Shown here: positions 5,213 to 5,716 of the stretch, one piece after another | How positions within the stretch are numbered: the first letter of the stretch is position 1 | Layout: each line of letters starts with the position of its first letter | NCBI GenBank assembly: GCA_946409855.1 | Contig: CAMJXZ010000225.1 | Location: 1-5,716 of the forward strand | DNA length: 5,716 nt | Source: an uncultured Clostridia bacterium | GTDB lineage: Bacteria; Bacillota; Clostridia; Christensenellales; Aristaeellaceae | Direction of reading: 5' to 3' | Notes under the pieces: model-generated | Seen by the model: the letters and a program-made list of their open reading frames with translations, nothing else | Told to the model about the DNA's origin: nothing | Databases searched by the model: none | Made by a program: the position numbers and the translations under genes

Positions 5213-5716
5213 TGGACACCTTATCAACCTGATCCAGATCCAGCTCCACCTGCATCTCGCGGCCAAGGAACATCTTGACGCGGACATTGAGCTTTTCACG
5301 GATCGTGTCGATTTCTTCGACGACGCCGGTGAAATTCTCCAGGGGGCCGGAGAGGATGCGAACTTCTTCGCCCACGGCGATCTTGTAATCCACGTGGGAA
5401 GCCGGGTTGTTAAGCATCGTATCCAGCTCGGCGGCGGTCAGCGGGACGGGCTTGCTTTCAGGCCCGACAAAGCCGGTCACACCGCGGGTGTTGCGCACGA
5501 CATACCAGCTTTCGTTGGTGATGATCATGCGGACCAGTACGTAGCCCGGGAAGGTCTTGCGCTGGGTGATCCGGCGCTTGCCGTTCTTGATCTCGACGAT
5601 CTCCTCGACAGGCACCCGGACATCCTTGATCAGGTCCTGCATGCCGTTGTTTTCAACGGCCTTTTCCAGGTTGTCCTTGACCTTGTTTTCATAGCCGGAA
5701 TAGGTATGCACCACAT
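5202..5716 (-). CDS. nusG: Transcription elongation/antitermination factor NusG (5' end beyond the window)
   Basis: NusG binds RNA polymerase through its NGN domain and couples it to Rho or ribosomal protein S10 through its KOW domain. The visible part reads VVHTYSGYENKVKDNLEKAV at its start. The codon before it ends in AT, compatible with the Tyr of the usual WYVVHTYSGYE, so the true start lies a few codons beyond the window edge and the GTG at 5714 is internal. The NGN domain (visible residues 1 to about 95) contains KTFPGYVLVRM (about 53-63) and RNTRGVTGFVG (about 74-84), which form its polymerase-binding face. The KOW domain (about 113-166) contains VGEEVRILSGPLENFTGVV and ends VELDLDQVDKV. 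The visible 170 residues plus a short missing start suit the usual length. The next gene is rplK, 120 bases downstream, the classical order. Confidence 0.97.
   Translation of the reverse strand, partial: VVHTYSGYENKVKDNLEKAVENNGMQDLIKDVRVPVEEIVEIKNGKRRITQRKTFPGYVLVRMIITNESWYVVRNTRGVTGFVGPESKPVPLTAAELDTMLNNPASHVDYKIAVGEEVRILSGPLENFTGVVEEIDTIREKLNVRVKMFLGREMQVELDLDQVDKVSNES

Noticed and set aside
5712..5714. GTG at 5714 as the start of NusG
   Set aside because: It corresponds to the first Val of the conserved WYVVHTYSGYE, and the frame stays open to the window edge, so the real start is outside.

Overview
The window looks like a chromosomal segment of a moderately GC-rich Firmicute of the Clostridia type. 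This is inferred from strong GGAGG-type ribosome binding sites, clostridial-looking NusG, L11 and L1 proteins, and GC-rich intrinsic terminators. No lineage can be fixed from the sequence alone. Nothing in it looks phage-borne or transposase-bearing.

Left part, + strand (1-1042): the window opens inside the 3' end of a gene whose product ends in six AAEEAP hexapeptides. It is possibly an S1-domain protein such as ribosomal protein S1. A GC-rich hairpin follows, then a 225-residue alpha/beta-hydrolase-fold esterase with its own strong terminator. Between that terminator and the convergent gene on the other strand (about 1043-1203) lies a non-coding stretch. On the + strand it folds end to end into a rod-like RNA. 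Its four wobble pairs are all G-U on this strand, and tandem G.A mismatches recur along the rod. I could not match it to a named RNA class, and it is the most interesting item here.

Middle, - strand (1215-3851): a two-gene unit has its own promoter, with a perfect TTGACA. The first gene encodes a cytoplasmic protein joining a ParB-like N-terminal domain to a BMP/Med-type ligand-binding domain. The second, five bases downstream, encodes a calcineurin-like metallophosphoesterase with Asp-x-Glu in place of the usual Asp-x-His in its first metal motif. The fusion suggests a ligand-sensing regulator, and the phosphoesterase may act in the same pathway. Both statements about role are inferences.

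Right part, - strand (3853-5716): the translation/transcription cluster nusG (5' end cut by the window) - rplK - rplA. The nusG-rplK spacer holds a large structured element and a hairpin resembling the L1-binding autoregulatory site of L11 operon leaders. A terminator closes the operon directly after rplA, so rplJ-rplL do not follow as they do in many bacteria. The -35 box of the next unit starts four bases beyond that terminator.
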